A DNA stretch of 64,000 nt from Ligustrum vulgare (taxonomy: Eukaryota; Streptophyta; Magnoliopsida; Lamiales; Oleaceae), in the NCBI GenBank assembly GCA_963555705.1, contig OY743169.1, positions 1,517,814 to 1,581,813 of the forward strand, given 5' to 3'. A program made the position numbers and the translations under genes. The notes beneath the pieces are model-generated. The model made no database searches and was not told the origin of the DNA. It saw nothing but the letters and a program-made list of their open reading frames with translations. Positions 1 through 11,900 of the stretch are shown in pieces (position 1 is the first letter of the stretch; each line of letters starts with the position of its first letter).

Positions 1-720
1 CTATTGCGTTACGCAAAGGTAAACACCAGTGTGCTTATCCTATATCTTCTTTTGTTTCATATAACTGCTTGTCGTCTTCATCTTGTTCTTTATTACATCC
101 CTTGATTCTATCTCTATCCCTAAAAATGTTCATGAAGCCATAACTCATCCTGGTTGGCATCATGCAATGATAGAAGAAATGAATGCTTTAGATGACAATG
201 GTACTTGGATCTTGGTTGATGTACCTTCAAAACGGGCTATAAGATGCAAATGGGTGTTCACAGTTATGGTAAATCCGGATGGGTCAGTTGAAAGCACGTC
301 TTGTTGCTAAGGGATATGCTCAAACCTATGGAGTAGACTATTTTGACACTTTCTCTCCCGGTTTTGTTGCTCAGGGAGAGTCTGGGCGAGTTTGTCGTCT
401 TCGAAAATCTCTGTATGGTTTGAAACAGAGTCCTCGTGCTTGGTTCTGAAAATTAAGTTAGGTTGTTGAAAAGTTTGGTATGATGAAAAGCAAGTCTGAC
501 CATATTGTGTTCTACAAACAATCGGAAGCTGGTATCATTCTTTTAGTTGTGTCGTGGATGACGTTGTCATTATTGGAAGTGAAACTACAGGAATCTCATC
601 CTTTAAGTCTTTCCTTCATACTCAGTTTCACACGAAGGACTTAGGAATGCTAAAGTATTTCTTGGGTGTTAAAGTCACAAAGAGTAAAAAATGTATCTTT
701 TTATCTTAGAGAAAATGTCC
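1..720 (+). pseudogene. Ty1/copia reverse transcriptase remnant
   Basis: Degenerate reverse transcriptase of a Ty1/copia retrotransposon, running off the left edge. Conserved pieces appear in order but in different frames. HPGWHHAMIEEMNAL and CKWVFTV lie within 83-310. VAKGYAQTYGVDYFDTFSP is near 303-360. SLYGLKQSPRAW near 409-444 is followed at once by a stop. A VDDVVIIG active-site block is near 555-580, and KDLGMLKYFLGVKV near 636-680. The spacing is shorter than in an intact domain, so segments have been deleted as well as frameshifted. No LTR is visible inside the window. It lies just upstream of the first recognisable VPS35 exon, so it is either an old insertion in a VPS35 intron or the other side of a breakpoint. 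Confidence 0.9.
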
Positions 721-1019
721 TTGATTTATTAACTGAGAAAATTTGTCAAGTTGTTACAAATATTTTTATCTAAGAATTTTTGTTGGCATCTAAACATAAT
801 ATATGGGCATCATCTGTGGAGCTCCTTGAGGATAATTTACTTGGAATTTTAGAGTGTCATTCTGTAACTTCAAACGAGTAAATGTTTATTCACACATGTG
901 CATTGATCATGCATAAGCTCACTACACGGAGAGAAAGTGTTTGTTGTGTCATTTAGCACACATCCTGTTGAGGTCATAACCACCTCATTCCTTACGCTGA
1001 CTGCTTGTCTTCTGAAAAG

Positions 1020-4000
1020 GGAGCATGTGTCAAAAAGTTATCTGGAAAAGCAAAGCTTGAAGATAGTAGAGTAACAAAACAAGTTGTTGCTCTTCTGAGT
1101 GCTCCACTAGAGAAATACAGTGATATTGTCACTGCTCTCAAACTCTGTAATTACCCGCGCGTGATGGATCACCTTGATGCAGCAACAAATAAAGTCATGG
1201 CAATGGTTATCATCCAAAGCATTATGAAAAACAATACTTGCGTGTCAACTTCTGATAAGGTAGAGTCTCCTTTGGCTTTACATGTGATTTTGGTTTTGAA
1301 TTAACACAAACATGATATAATTACTCTTTGCAGGTTGAGGTTTTGTTTGAATTGATCAAAGGTCTTATAAAGGATATGGATGGAACTTCTATAGATGAGG
1401 TACATGGACAATGTCTCTCCATCACTTTCAATTCTTTCTTCACAAGTAACAACTATAATGCTTAAAAAAAATCTGACTATTCTGATTATTTATTCTTAAA
1501 TGATTCATTTTCTTATTTAACCTTTCCATTATCTTAATATTTCGGTTAATACTGGCTCACAGATAATCTTTTCTCTCGTTATATGATTACTTTGGCAATA
1601 GCTAGATGAAGAGGATTTCAAGGAGGAACAAAATTCTGTTGCTCGCCTCATGCATATGCTCTATAACGATGACCCAGAGGAGATGTTAAAGGTAATATAT
1701 CTTTTGCTAGTACTTTGTTTAGTGTTATAATTTTGGTGTTCATTGGCCATTGCTACCTTGGCATATTGATTCAATAACACTGCTAGTAACAAAAAGTAAA
1801 GCATTGGACCTTTGGTTCTGCATTTCTTTATTGTTTTCCTGGATTACATTGAAAATAAATTGGAAGAAGTGCAAAATAACTGCTGTTATTCATTTCTTGG
1901 ATGATGTTGTGTTTTGTGTTTGTGTTTGTGTTTGTGCAAGTACATGCAAATTCTTCTGCCTTCATAACATTCTTGAACCAACCAATCCCGAATGACATAC
2001 CAGTTCCATCTTGAGGTTGATAGTAAATACTCCAACAGGAAAAACAATTAGGAAGTATTATGTATAAATTACTTGCTATTTAGTCGATTGTCATGGAAAA
2101 TAGCTAGCAAAAATGGCAGGAAGTAGGTTTTTCTAACTTTTGTTTTGAGGAACATCAACATATCTGATATAAATGCATGGATGCTCTTTCATGTAATGGA
2201 TATATGCAAGCTTATATTCCAAGTTTCCAACTTAAAAGTGGATGCACATTTTCTGACCCTGATCATTACCAAAGACTTGTGATTTATGGTGTTAGTTTGA
2301 GTTTTAGGAGATGATTTCTCGAGTTTAATGTCTTTTTTTCCTCCTTATTGTTGATATTGATGAAGGCTGTGAATCATATATCTGATGGAATATTTATAAC
2401 TGATCTGATGGAATATTTAATTTTCCAGGATTAAATTACAATAATTGTTAGTCTTAGAAACAGAATGAAAATTGTGCCTTGAGCAACTATCTGCTCCAAA
2501 GGAATTTACATTTGAAACTTGGTGCTGTAACTGTCAGTACATTATTGACAATATCGTTTGACCTAATGGACTTAACCTGTGCCGTTTTCTTAGAGTGATT
2601 GAAGATCATGTTGGTAATTTGTTAATTAAATTATTGGTGCACTGTATATTGTTCTGATTGTTTATGCCTCTTGTAGCATTCGTACATGATTGACGGAGTT
2701 GCTTCATATTATGTATTCACTTAATTACTGTCTTTCTGAATTATTTTTCCACTATTGGTTTCTCCATCTTATTTTTGATCTTTTTACTCTTTCTATGTAA
2801 TCAGATAACAAATACCGTGTGGAAACATGTAATGGCTGGTGGTCCAAAACGCTTGCCTTTTACGGTTCCTCCACTTGTTTTTTCTGCACTCAAGGTGTGT
2901 ATGTTTTACAATTGGAAATGCATGTATTGTTTCATGATTTTAGAACATAACATTCTAAGATTAAATGGGGGTAATTGCACTAATGAATTTAGTAGCATTC
3001 AATATTTTAATTTTACTTGGGCCTCCTGTATATTTGTGACTAGACATTTTGGTACTCTTGCAGTTTTTTGCTGTATGCATACCTGATGTAATGATGCACA
3101 ATAGCATCTGCATACATTGACTATAAGATAATATCTGACATACTTACAAAATGTTGTGTTACCATTCAAAATAAAACATAACGATGCATTTAAATGGTCT
3201 GTCAGATCCAAAAAATGTAAAAGACCTTTCTATTTTCGTTTCTTGTTCTATTTGTTATCTAGCATGTGTTTTGATGAAATTGGCTTTCATTTTTTAAGGA
3301 CAATCACCTTTTGTGAATGATTATTACACGAAGTTGAAATTTCAATGTTTCGTGGCTCTGTATTTTTGTAGCAATGTAATCTGTTAAGCATAGTCTGCTT
3401 CTTTCTTCAGATGGCTCACTAAGAATTCAATCACTGTAGTATATTTCATGTTCCTGGAATAGTTGTAGCTGAACATAAGCTTTTCTGGCCAGTGAGCAAT
3501 TTTCAACTTCTTGCGTAAAACTATTGAGGCATGCATCTTGGGATACACTCAAGCATGAACTTCACTAATTGGTACTCACAACCTTAGCATATTGGTAATG
3601 CATGAGTATGTTTAGCCAAGGTTGCTAAAATCAAGATCCGGATCATAGGATCCTATGATCCGGAATGACCAAAATGATCCAGATCGCGTCTAGAATCACA
3701 ATCTTCTAGGATCAGTTTCAAATTGCTTGGAACACGTGATCTTACAATACGACCGAGACAATCTTACCAATTCAGATAATAATAGTCTTGGGCTGGGATT
3801 CTTTTGAATAAGTAACATTTAAAGTCCAAATCCAAAAGGTGGAAAGAAAAAATAAATAATGTCAAACAATAAATGTAAAATCCCAAATCAGCGATTTAGC
3901 ATTGGACTCTAAGAGTCTCGCCTCTCACGTGTTCATCTCTCAAATTTCCTAAAAAAATAAAATATATATCGTTGACCCTTATAAGTAGTTGGTTTTCTTT

Positions 4001-7000
4001 TTGTTGTTTGTTTTCAGATTAATTTTTGACTTGTATTTAATAATTTGTTCTTAGACCTTTTGTCTATATTTTTTAAAAATATTTAAATAATCAATATTTT
4101 AGGATCTTGTGATCCTTGGTCCAAACCGCAAGTCACGTCCACCGATCCGAGTCAAATCCACAATTCTGCGTCCTGACAATCTTATATTTGGCTAAGCCTG
4201 AAAAGAAGTAATGTTACTTTTAAGCAAATTTTTATTCCCGGACATGTTTGGATAACTTATTTTTAACTAAAAAAAAAGGGAAATGCTACTTTTTTGTAGA
4301 GTAACTCATCTTATTGTCACAATAAGTAATTTACTCATTTTAACCACTCTTCAATAAAATATATTTTAAAACTTACTTTTTTACTTGCGAGTAAATGTAT
4401 TTCCAAATAAACTTTTTAAATCATGTAACCATCATTAGCCACCTTATCAGGAATTTCATATTTTCATATTATCATATCTTGAGATACATGGCCGTGTGCC
4501 ATCCCTGGGATTTATTGTCCCCTAAAACATTTTACATTGATGAGACACTAAAACATTGATGAGACACTAAAATAACTTGGTACTGGATGTATATCTCTAT
4601 ATTATTGCTTATAATTAATTACTTAAATTCTCATTCCCTGACTATATTTGATGCACTCTTCCCTGTGATAGTTGGTCAGGAGATTGCAAGTTCAGGATGG
4701 AGATGTAGCTGGAGAAGAAGTTCCTGCCACCCCAAAGAAAATATTTCAGCTCTTGAATCAGGTGATAAAGCTTAACGATTGCCTCCGTTTTACAACACAT
4801 TTTCCCCAACTACTTTTTAACCACACGCATTTCCCCAAATCAAATTTTAACAACATATTTTACTTCGAAAATATTTAAGCATCACATTCTTTGTTTATTT
4901 ATTAAAAAAAAAAAAAAAAACCCATTTTTACCGCTTTCTTATCCTTTGTTTATTTATTTAAAAAAAAAAAACCACTTTTACCGCTTTCTTATCTGCGAAG
5001 GGTATTTTTACCCAATTTGCTTGCCGATGAAATCATATTGTTAATTATCTAGGATACCTTGTGATCTTTTCTTTGTGCTTCTCTTTATTTCTAGACCTTT
5101 TTTTTCCTATGTAAAAATCGTGACTAGGTGAGAGAACATCTTGACCATCTTGAATTAACTTTGAATAATATGTCATAGTGAAGGGTGTGTTTGGCGGCTG
5201 AATTCAAATTATAATGTGATTTATTTGTGTTTTCTAGGTAAAACATGTGGTTGAAAAGTGGGAAGAGAGAATGTGTGTGGTTAAAAAGTGTTTGGAAAAT
5301 TTTGTATATAAATTGAATTATGATTTGTAATGATGGGCAAAAAGAACACACCCAAAAGCATAAAATCTGACACCTGCAACTGACAGTTCCATCTAGATGT
5401 GCCTCTTTAAGTGACTATACTTGAGGGTGATATTTTGTGCTATTATTTCATTTTATTACTCAGGAACCCATATCCTCATTCCAAGAATCAATTCCTTGTC
5501 ATACTCTGACACCGGAAAAATTCATATTTAATTGTTGCAGATTATCGAGACTCTTTCAGCTGTTCCATCACCTGAACTAGCACTGAGGCTGTACTTGCAA
5601 TGTGCTGAGGTAAAATAATTCCAGTACTGTTGGAAAGTGGATTAGGATTTAGGGGCATTATTTAAGATACACTAGTAAAAGAGTGAAATAGTTTATTGAG
5701 ATATTTAAATAATGTTGTCGCAGGCACCAATTCTGTTTATAACATCGTGCCTGTGCTATACATTTTACTAGCACCAGCATTATTTTTGTGTAATTTACTG
5801 ATTAGACTTGTCATTATGCTTCAAAATTGGTGATGTAAAAATTGATTTAGCCACGGTTTGGCTAATTAATAAATGGTTTATACATCATTTATGATTGGCC
5901 AAACTCCATTTTCCACAGCACATTTCAATAGACCCAAAAGTACTATATATCACTTATTCACCACTTATTTCTATGTATTTATAAATTAAGCCTTTGTTTG
6001 GTTCTTTTTAAAATTTTCTCATTTTTCTACAGTATTCAATCTCAACTATCCATTAAAAGTCCAAATCTCAACCTTCTATTTTCCTAAAAATTACTATTCA
6101 TTTCAAAAAAACTCATTTTAAACAATACCAAACACATGCTAAACAGTTTATATATTCTTCCCAAACTGAGACATTTGATTTCACAATTTTTTACCTGCAG
6201 GCAGCTAATGACTGTGATCTTGAACCCGTCGCTTATGATTTTTTCACACTAGCTTTTGTACTGTATGAGGAAGAAGTTGCGGTACTTAGTAAATATATTC
6301 AGTTTATTCAGTTACTGTATATCTTATACAAGTCTTTTTCTTAGAATTGGAATGGGGCTACTTTCTAAACTTTAATGTTTATGTTAAAACTCTGTATACT
6401 TAGGATTCCAAAGCCCAGGTGACTGCTATTCACCTAATAATTGGGACTCTGCAGAGGATGAATGTATTTGGCATCGAAAATAGAGATACCTTGACTCATA
6501 AAGCCACTGGGGTATATCGAAGTTCTTAGCATCTTGCTTCATCCTATTTACCTTCGTCACAGCCTGACTGTTCTTTTCTGTTCAGTATTCGGCAAAACTG
6601 TTAAAGAAGCCTGATCAGTGCAGAGCAGTTTATGCATGTTCGCATCTCTTCTGGGTTGATGATCAGGATGGCATCAAAGATGGAGAAAGGTTAGCTTTGT
6701 GAAAATAATCATTGGCATTATCTCCAGAAATACATGTTTAGGAAATTGATTAAAATTATTGTTAAGTTATATAATCAGCTTCACAGACTTGTAAAATGAG
6801 TGAACATTATCTATTGCTCTTATTTTGTTGTACTGTGTGGATCATCATGCTTTACACTTATTCCTTTGGGCTCGACCATGGATTTACCATGAGGTTGATG
6901 GCAGTTGGAGAGGGGAAATCAATGAGGTTGATTTTGGGTCTATGGCTATAATGAGTACTGCTTGTCACCCTATATCAGCGAGGATGCATAATTCTGTCTT

Positions 7001-7505
7001 TGCTTTGTCTTTTTTCTGATTTCTAATTTCTTTCTACACTAGAGATTTAGGCATAATCCATAACATTTTTGTACTGCAGGGTACTACTTTGCCTGAAGCG
7101 GTCATTAAGGATTGCAAATGCTGCTCAACAGATGGTAAATGTTACAAGGGGCAGCAGCGGACCAGTTACACTATTCGTTGAAATACTCAACAAGTTAGTT
7201 GATCCAACTGTTGTGACCAAATTGAAGAACTATATTTGATGACAATATTCACAAAAAAATAAAAAATGTGGTTTTCTTGATAAATGCGCTTCAGGTATCT
7301 TTATTTCTTTGAGAAGGGAAGCCCTCAGATAACCGCTGCTGCTATTCAGGGCCTTATAGAATTGATAAAAACAGAGATGCAGAGTGATATTAGTACTTCA
7401 AATCCAGCTTCGGATGCTTTCTTTGCAAGCACCTTGCGTTACATACAATTTCAGAAACAAAAAGGTGGTGCCATGGGCGAGAAATACGATCCCATTAAGT
7501 TGTGA
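1020..7505 (+). CDS. VPS35: VPS35 retromer subunit, C-terminal half (11 exons, 5' part not in window)
   Basis: Cargo-recognition scaffold of the retromer complex, which recycles vacuolar sorting receptors from endosomes; this C-terminal half forms the solenoid that binds VPS29 in known retromers. Exons deduced from homology and GT/AG borders: 1020-1259, 1334-1399, 1602-1691, 2805-2894, 4672-4761, 5541-5609, 6201-6281, 6404-6511, 6586-6689, 7080-7193, 7295-7505. They join into about 420 codons with no stop or frameshift, against roughly 790 in a full plant VPS35. Diagnostic blocks include [47 protein letters not shown]-like [23 protein letters not shown] and the C-terminus GEKYDPIKL. The first exon begins after a pyrimidine-rich TCTTCTGAAAAG. 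The N-terminal half is not in the window; left of it lies only a copia remnant. Either the gene starts further left across a large intron, or this is a truncated copy. Confidence 0.9.
1906..1936. repeat. TTTGTG microsatellite in VPS35 intron
   Basis: Four to five near-perfect copies of a TTTGTG hexamer inside the long intron between exons 1602-1691 and 2805-2894. The rest of that intron (1692-2804) shows no gene, only AT-rich intron sequence. Confidence 0.7.
3610..4200. repeat. Intronic repeat with 28-bp perfect palindrome and repeated GATCC words
   Basis: Lies in the long VPS35 intron 2895-4671. A perfect palindrome occupies 3637-3664, centred on AGGATCCT. GATCC/GGATC words recur at the far end (about 4100-4150). 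The outer ends read TTTAGCCAA (3610) and TTGGCTAAG (about 4186), weakly complementary. This suggests an inverted-repeat transposon of about 580 bp, but no clear target duplication is visible. The rest of the intron has A-tracts and no coding potential. Confidence 0.4.
5183..5352. mobile_element. Small MITE-like element in VPS35 intron
   Basis: About 170 bp in the intron between exons 4672-4761 and 5541-5609. It starts GGGTGTGTTTGG and ends AACACACCC, so its outer 9 bp are inverted repeats. The interior is AT-rich with GTGGTTGAAAAG / GTGGTTAAAAAG direct repeats. Similar complementary wording (CTTTTTAACCACAC) occurs near 4805-4830 and 12975-12995, so a family is present locally. The target duplication is not clear. 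Confidence 0.45.
5990..6139. mobile_element. Tourist-like MITE, 150 bp, TSD TAA
   Basis: Flanked by TAA at 5987-5989 and 6140-6142. The left end GCCTTTGTTTGGTT and right end CCAAACACATGC are imperfect inverted repeats, as in PIF/Harbinger-type MITEs. A related copy with the same interior words (CAGTACTCAATCTCAAC, CCATTAAAAGTC, TTTTAAACAATA) lies at about 33487-33660. It sits in the VPS35 intron before the exon at 6201. Confidence 0.65.
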
Positions 7506-7966
7506 AAATCCGACATTTCTCCTAAAATGTGAGGGTGTGCATACAATTGCAGCATGGAGCCGGCTTTTGGTGGGAGAAAAAGGTATGAAGTGACTGATTT
7601 TCAGTATCTTAGGTTCTCACATTGATTGTGATGATGTATGTACATCACTGGGACTTTGGGACATATATGAAAACTATGTGATTCGTTGTAAAAAAATCAC
7701 TTCTCTAAGTTGCCCTTGAAAGAAAATTTCTTTCGTTTTTTATTTTCATAATGGGTCTCTATTTCTCTTGGTTTTGTGTTTTTATTAATCTTTAAGCAGA
7801 GGAAGGTGGACTGTAGTGGTGCAAGTTTGTATCCTTTTGTGAGATTAAGAATAAGAATTCACTGGATAGATGTATAATTTTATTATTTGTTTTTAATTTT
7901 TTTTAAGGGTGTTTATCGATGGCAGAGTTAGGATTTTTGGTTGGAATCAGCGGAGAGCACTACAAT
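7506..7966 (+). other. VPS35 3' untranslated region and downstream flank
   Basis: AT-rich sequence after the VPS35 stop, with no ORF of interest. It ends at the ATTTT target duplication of element E1; the same flank resumes at 11435. The transcript probably ends in this stretch, but no single poly(A) signal stands out. Confidence 0.5.
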
Positions 7967-7971
7967 ATTTT

Positions 7972-8831
7972 TGACGCGATCCCAGTCGGGGAATCTCGTC
8001 GAACGCGCGGAATAACGATAAATAAAACTCAAGGAAAGATCTAAATCAGATCTGACACGAGAAATAACAAGAACACGAATAATTGAACAAAAATTAAAAG
8101 ATAGATTGACGATAGGACCTTGACCCAAGATTCACGACGCAAGAAATTGACGATGCGGAATCGAGATCCAAGGTTTTCGAAACACCACAAAGACTTGTCA
8201 ATTTCCTTGATAAGATTCTAAAAATATTCTCGCGAATATTTGATAAGTACAACGCCACAAATATTTCCACAATATTTGATAGGTCGGATTTGTTCTTGAA
8301 GAACACAAAAGGGACTCCTCAACCTTTCAATTGGAGAAAACTCTCTCAACTATATTAATCTCAAAATCAATCTTAACTGTTTTTACAATGAATTGAAAAG
8401 CGTATAAATAAGCAAAATAACCTAGCATCTAATTTACTCAAAATAGAATTCTAATTATACTAAAATTCTAAACTAGGAAAATAACCTAAAATAATAAAAG
8501 GAAATAAATTAATTGAAAAAACCGGAAAATCTGGAAAATCTTGAGTTACGGCCGTGAATATCTAGTTTACGGCCGTAACTAATATTCTGTCTCAAATTTC
8601 AGTTTGGTGTTACGGCCGTGATCAATTTCAATTCCATTTTTACGGCCGTGAGGAATATCTTTACGGCCGTGAATCACTTTCTGCACAATTTCTTAATTAT
8701 TTGCCTCGGCTTGATCCTTTCGCCTTCTCGGCTCGACTCCAACACGGAACTTGCTCCGTTTTGCACGTAGATCATTGTCATATTGCCGATGGCTCGACTT
8801 CGCCCCTCGATGCCTTGTTCGGATCACATCA
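7972..8831 (-). repeat. E1 3' LTR
   Basis: 860 bp, starting TGACGCGATCCC and ending GATCACATCA as written on the plus strand. It contains five copies of the palindrome TTACGGCCGTRA between 8546 and 8672. Next to it, at 8832-8850 on the minus strand, lies the purine-rich tract AAGAGAGGGAGTA. Confidence 0.95.
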
Positions 8832-10261
8832 TACTCCCTCTCTTGAAAAGGATTCGACCTCGAATCCATTTTTGGTCGGCTTTTCAAATTCCTCCTGCTT
8901 TCCTGAGCTCGGTGATCATTTTTATGCCTCGTGCGATCCTTTAGACTTTTGGGCTGCTCATTTTTGCCAACAAGTTTCTTTCCTGTTTTAAGCTTATGGT
9001 TTGACTTCGGTACCTGTAAAACAGAATTTAAAGAACTAGGGAGGAATGTGTTAGCGTGAGTAAGTGCAAATAGACTCATTTTTGTGGTAGACTCTCTTTT
9101 CTTTTGCTTTTTGCACTCAGTCTCTCCTTTTTCTGAGGTTTGAACCTCAACCCTCTTTTCTTTATTTTTCACTCCCTCTCCTTTTTCTGAGGTCGTGGCC
9201 TCAACTCTCTTTTCTTTAATTTCCATTCCCTCTCCTTTTTCTGAGGTCGTGGCCTCAACTCTCTTATTTTTCCCCTCAAACTCACTTTTCACTTTCAATT
9301 GATCTTTCAGGGCGTCAGTTGGAGATAGTGGCATTAAAGTAAACTTTTTTCCCCCTTTTACCAGACTGTATCTATTCGTATACCCATCATGTAGCACAGC
9401 CCTTTCATGTTGCCAAGGTCTCCCCAACAGTATGTGACTAATTTGCATTGGCACCACGTCACAAATTACCTCATCGGTATATCCACCAAGAGAAAAATTC
9501 ACCAAGGCCTGTCTCTTCACCTTAACTTCCCCCGACTCAGTCAACCATTGTAATTTATACGGCGTTGGATGTTTCGTTAAAGGTAAGCCTAATTTTTCCA
9601 CCAACATTGTACTAACTACATTAGTACAACTTCCCCCGTCAATCACCAAGCTACAAACTTTTTCATTCACTAAGCATCTAGTGCGAAAAATATTATCCTT
9701 CTGCTCATCCACATTACCCACAACACCCATCTTACGTCTAATGCTAAGAGCACGCCTATCAATAATTGACTCATCCACCACAACACTTTTAGCCCCTTCA
9801 CTATCACCTCTAACCTTTTTAAGTGGACAATCAAGTGCAATGTGACCCCGTTCCAAACATTTAAAGCACTTAATATTTTTATCCTTAAGAGGCTTGGAAT
9901 CAGAATTATTTTTACCTTTAGTTGTCGGTTCCTCCCTCCTTTTGCGAACATGATCACTACTTTCCCGTTTTGATCGGTGTGACTTTGCTTCTTCCTTTCC
10001 CCTTAATGACCTGTCATCCACCCCATCTCCAAACCTAGCATGACTTTCACGCTTACTACTCCTCCTAGCCATAGAGTCCGCCCGCGATTGCTCCTTTTTC
10101 AATTGGGCAATCATCGCATCTCTTTTATTCATCCTAACCATTACCTTCTTAAATTTTTCCTGCATCTCTGCTAATAATTCAAAACCCTGCTCCAATATCC
10201 TATCCCCTCTTTCGGGCCGTTTGTTGTCACCCATTGACGAATATCTCTCCCCACGAGACAT
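8693..10261 (-). CDS. E1 zinc knuckle-protease protein, capsid domain deleted
   Basis: 522 codons. Residues about 10-60 are a charged, probably coiled-coil region. A CCHC zinc knuckle (CFKCLERGHIALDCP) lies near residue 135-150 and a retropepsin near 205-320, with active site LVIDGGSCTNVVS and the flap/end block ILLGRPWQHE. Three tandem 18-residue repeats starting RVEATTSEKGEG follow at about 340-395. A very basic tail ends the protein. Compared with the E2 protein, the whole capsid-type Gag domain is missing between the coiled coil and the knuckle. The reading frame continues through the polypurine tract and about 139 bp into the 3' LTR, so the tail is LTR-encoded. There is no frameshift or internal stop. 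Confidence 0.85.
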   Translation of the reverse strand: MSRGERYSSMGDNKRPERGDRILEQGFELLAEMQEKFKKVMVRMNKRDAMIAQLKKEQSRADSMARRSSKRESHARFGDGVDDRSLRGKEEAKSHRSKRESSDHVRKRREEPTTKGKNNSDSKPLKDKNIKCFKCLERGHIALDCPLKKVRGDSEGAKSVVVDESIIDRRALSIRRKMGVVGNVDEQKDNIFRTRCLVNEKVCSLVIDGGSCTNVVSTMLVEKLGLPLTKHPTPYKLQWLTESGEVKVKRQALVNFSLGGYTDEVICDVVPMQISHILLGRPWQHERAVLHDGYTNRYSLVKGGKKFTLMPLSPTDALKDQLKVKSEFEGKNKRVEATTSEKGEGMEIKEKRVEATTSEKGEGVKNKEKRVEVQTSEKGETECKKQKKRESTTKMSLFALTHANTFLPSSLNSVLQVPKSNHKLKTGKKLVGKNEQPKSLKDRTRHKNDHRAQESRRNLKSRPKMDSRSNPFQEREYDVIRTRHRGAKSSHRQYDNDLRAKRSKFRVGVEPRRRKDQAEANN

Positions 10262-10518
10262 GGAAATTTGGAATATGAAAAAAATGAAATTTTCGATATA
10301 TATATATATTTTTTTTATAATCTGCCAGAAAATTAAACTACGAGTATGGCAGAAAAAACGGAACTGAATTTGGACGAAAAACGAAGAAGAAAAACACTTT
10401 TGAATTTTTGGGACTGACTCTTATGGATCAAACTGGAAAAATTTATGACTGACACGAAGAACGCAAAGAACACGAAAAAAATCAAGAATTTCAAGAAACG
10501 CAAGAATCTGAAATAGAT

Positions 10519-10534
10519 CCAAGTTCTGATACCA
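10519..10534 (-). other. E1 primer binding site (initiator tRNA-Met)
   Basis: Minus strand TGGTATCAGAACTTGG directly inside the 5' LTR. It matches the plant initiator tRNA-Met primer site TGGTATCAGAGC with one difference. Confidence 0.85.
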
Positions 10535-10536
10535 GA

Positions 10537-11429
10537 TGACGCGATCCCAGTAGGGGAATTTCGTCGAACGCGCGGAATAACGATAAATAAAACCCAAGGA
10601 AAGATCTAAATCAGATCTGACACGAGAAATAACAAGAAAACGAATAATTGAACAAAAATTAAAAGATAGATTGACGATAGGACCTTGACCCAAGATTCAC
10701 GACGCAAGAAATTGACGATGCGGAATCGAGATCCAAGGTTTTCGAAACACCACAAAGACTTGTCAATTTCCTTGATAAGATTCTAATCGGACACGCCACA
10801 AATATTCTCGCGAATATTTGATAAGTACAACGCCACAAATATTTCCACAATATTTGATAGGTCGGATTTGTTCTTGAAGAACACAAAAGGGACTCCTCAA
10901 CCTTTCAATTGGAGAAAACTCTCTCAACTATATTAATCTCAAAATCAATCTTAACTGTTTTTACAATGAATTGAAAAGCGTATAAATAAGCAAAATAACC
11001 TAGCATCTAATTTACTCAAAATAGAATTCTAATTATACTAAAATTCTAAACTAGGAAAATAACCTAAAATAATAAAAGGAAATAAATTAATTGAAAAAAC
11101 CGGAAAATCTGGAAAATCCTGAGTTACGGCCGTGAATATCTAGTTTACGGCCGTAACTAATATTCTGTCTCAAATTTCAGTTTGGTATTACGGCCGTGAT
11201 CAATAGGTTACGGCCGTGATCAATTTCAATTCCATTTTTACGGCCGTGAGGAATATCTTTACGACCGTGAATCACTTTCTGCACAATTTCTTAATTATTT
11301 GCCTCGGCTTGATCCTTTCGCCTTCTCGGCTCGACTCCAACACGGAACTTGCTCCGTTTTGCACGTAGATCATTGTCATATTGCCGATGGCTCGACTTCG
11401 TTACTCGATGCCTGGTTCGAATCACATCA
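10537..11429 (-). repeat. E1 5' LTR
   Basis: 893 bp, about 33 bp longer than the other LTR because of two short extra segments, one near 10785-10810 and one adding a palindrome near 11208. It carries six TTACGGCCGTRA-type palindromes at 11124-11270, the last mutated to ACGACCGT. It ends at the ATTTT duplication. Confidence 0.95.
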
Positions 11430-11434
11430 ATTTT

Positions 11435-11900
11435 TTAATGGGGTTTTTCAAACGCGAGAGAACAATAGAAGATTCTTCATTATCTTGGATGCCTTTTGTT
11501 TATGACTTTTTTTGATTAGTTTCGTCGTTTTCAAATGTTGAATTAAGTCAAGCAAATTATGAACCAAAAAAATGTTCACGACTTTTCTAGAATTTTGTCC
11601 ATTTCAATTAATTTGATGGTGATTATGAATTGCTTCATTTTCGCGGCTATGCTGTTCGTACAAATATTTATACAGATATGTGTGCAAATAGCCTAATAAT
11701 GACAAAATCGTAAATTGTATTCAGACAATTTTACCCTTGTTATCAATTTTGTAAGGTTTGTACTCTGTTTGATTTATTTCTTATATTTTCAGTTTGAGAT
11801 TCTAATGATTCTATCCTTTCCCAAAGGTTTTTTATATCTTCTAGACATATTTTATCATTGTTTATCAAATGCATAATTCAGTTTTTATTTCATTTAATCT
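11435..11900. other. Flank between E1 and the viral segment
   Basis: Continuation of the pre-E1 sequence. I see no gene, clear repeat or RNA here; base composition becomes steadily more AT-rich to the right, where virus-like sequence starts. Confidence 0.4.

Larger units (their letters stand above)
7972..11429 (-). mobile_element. Element E1: non-autonomous Ty3-type LTR retrotransposon (zinc knuckle-protease only)
   Basis: Complete LTR element of 3458 bp, read on the minus strand, between 5-bp duplications ATTTT (7967-7971 and 11430-11434). The LTRs run TG...CA. Just inside the 5' LTR is a primer site complementary to initiator tRNA-Met. A purine-rich tract precedes the 3' LTR. The interior (8832-10536) codes one ORF with zinc knuckle and aspartic protease; there is no RT, RNase H or integrase. 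It must depend on another element's enzymes. Its LTRs differ by short indels, so insertion is fairly recent. Its sister is E2 at 18998-23274. Confidence 0.95.
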
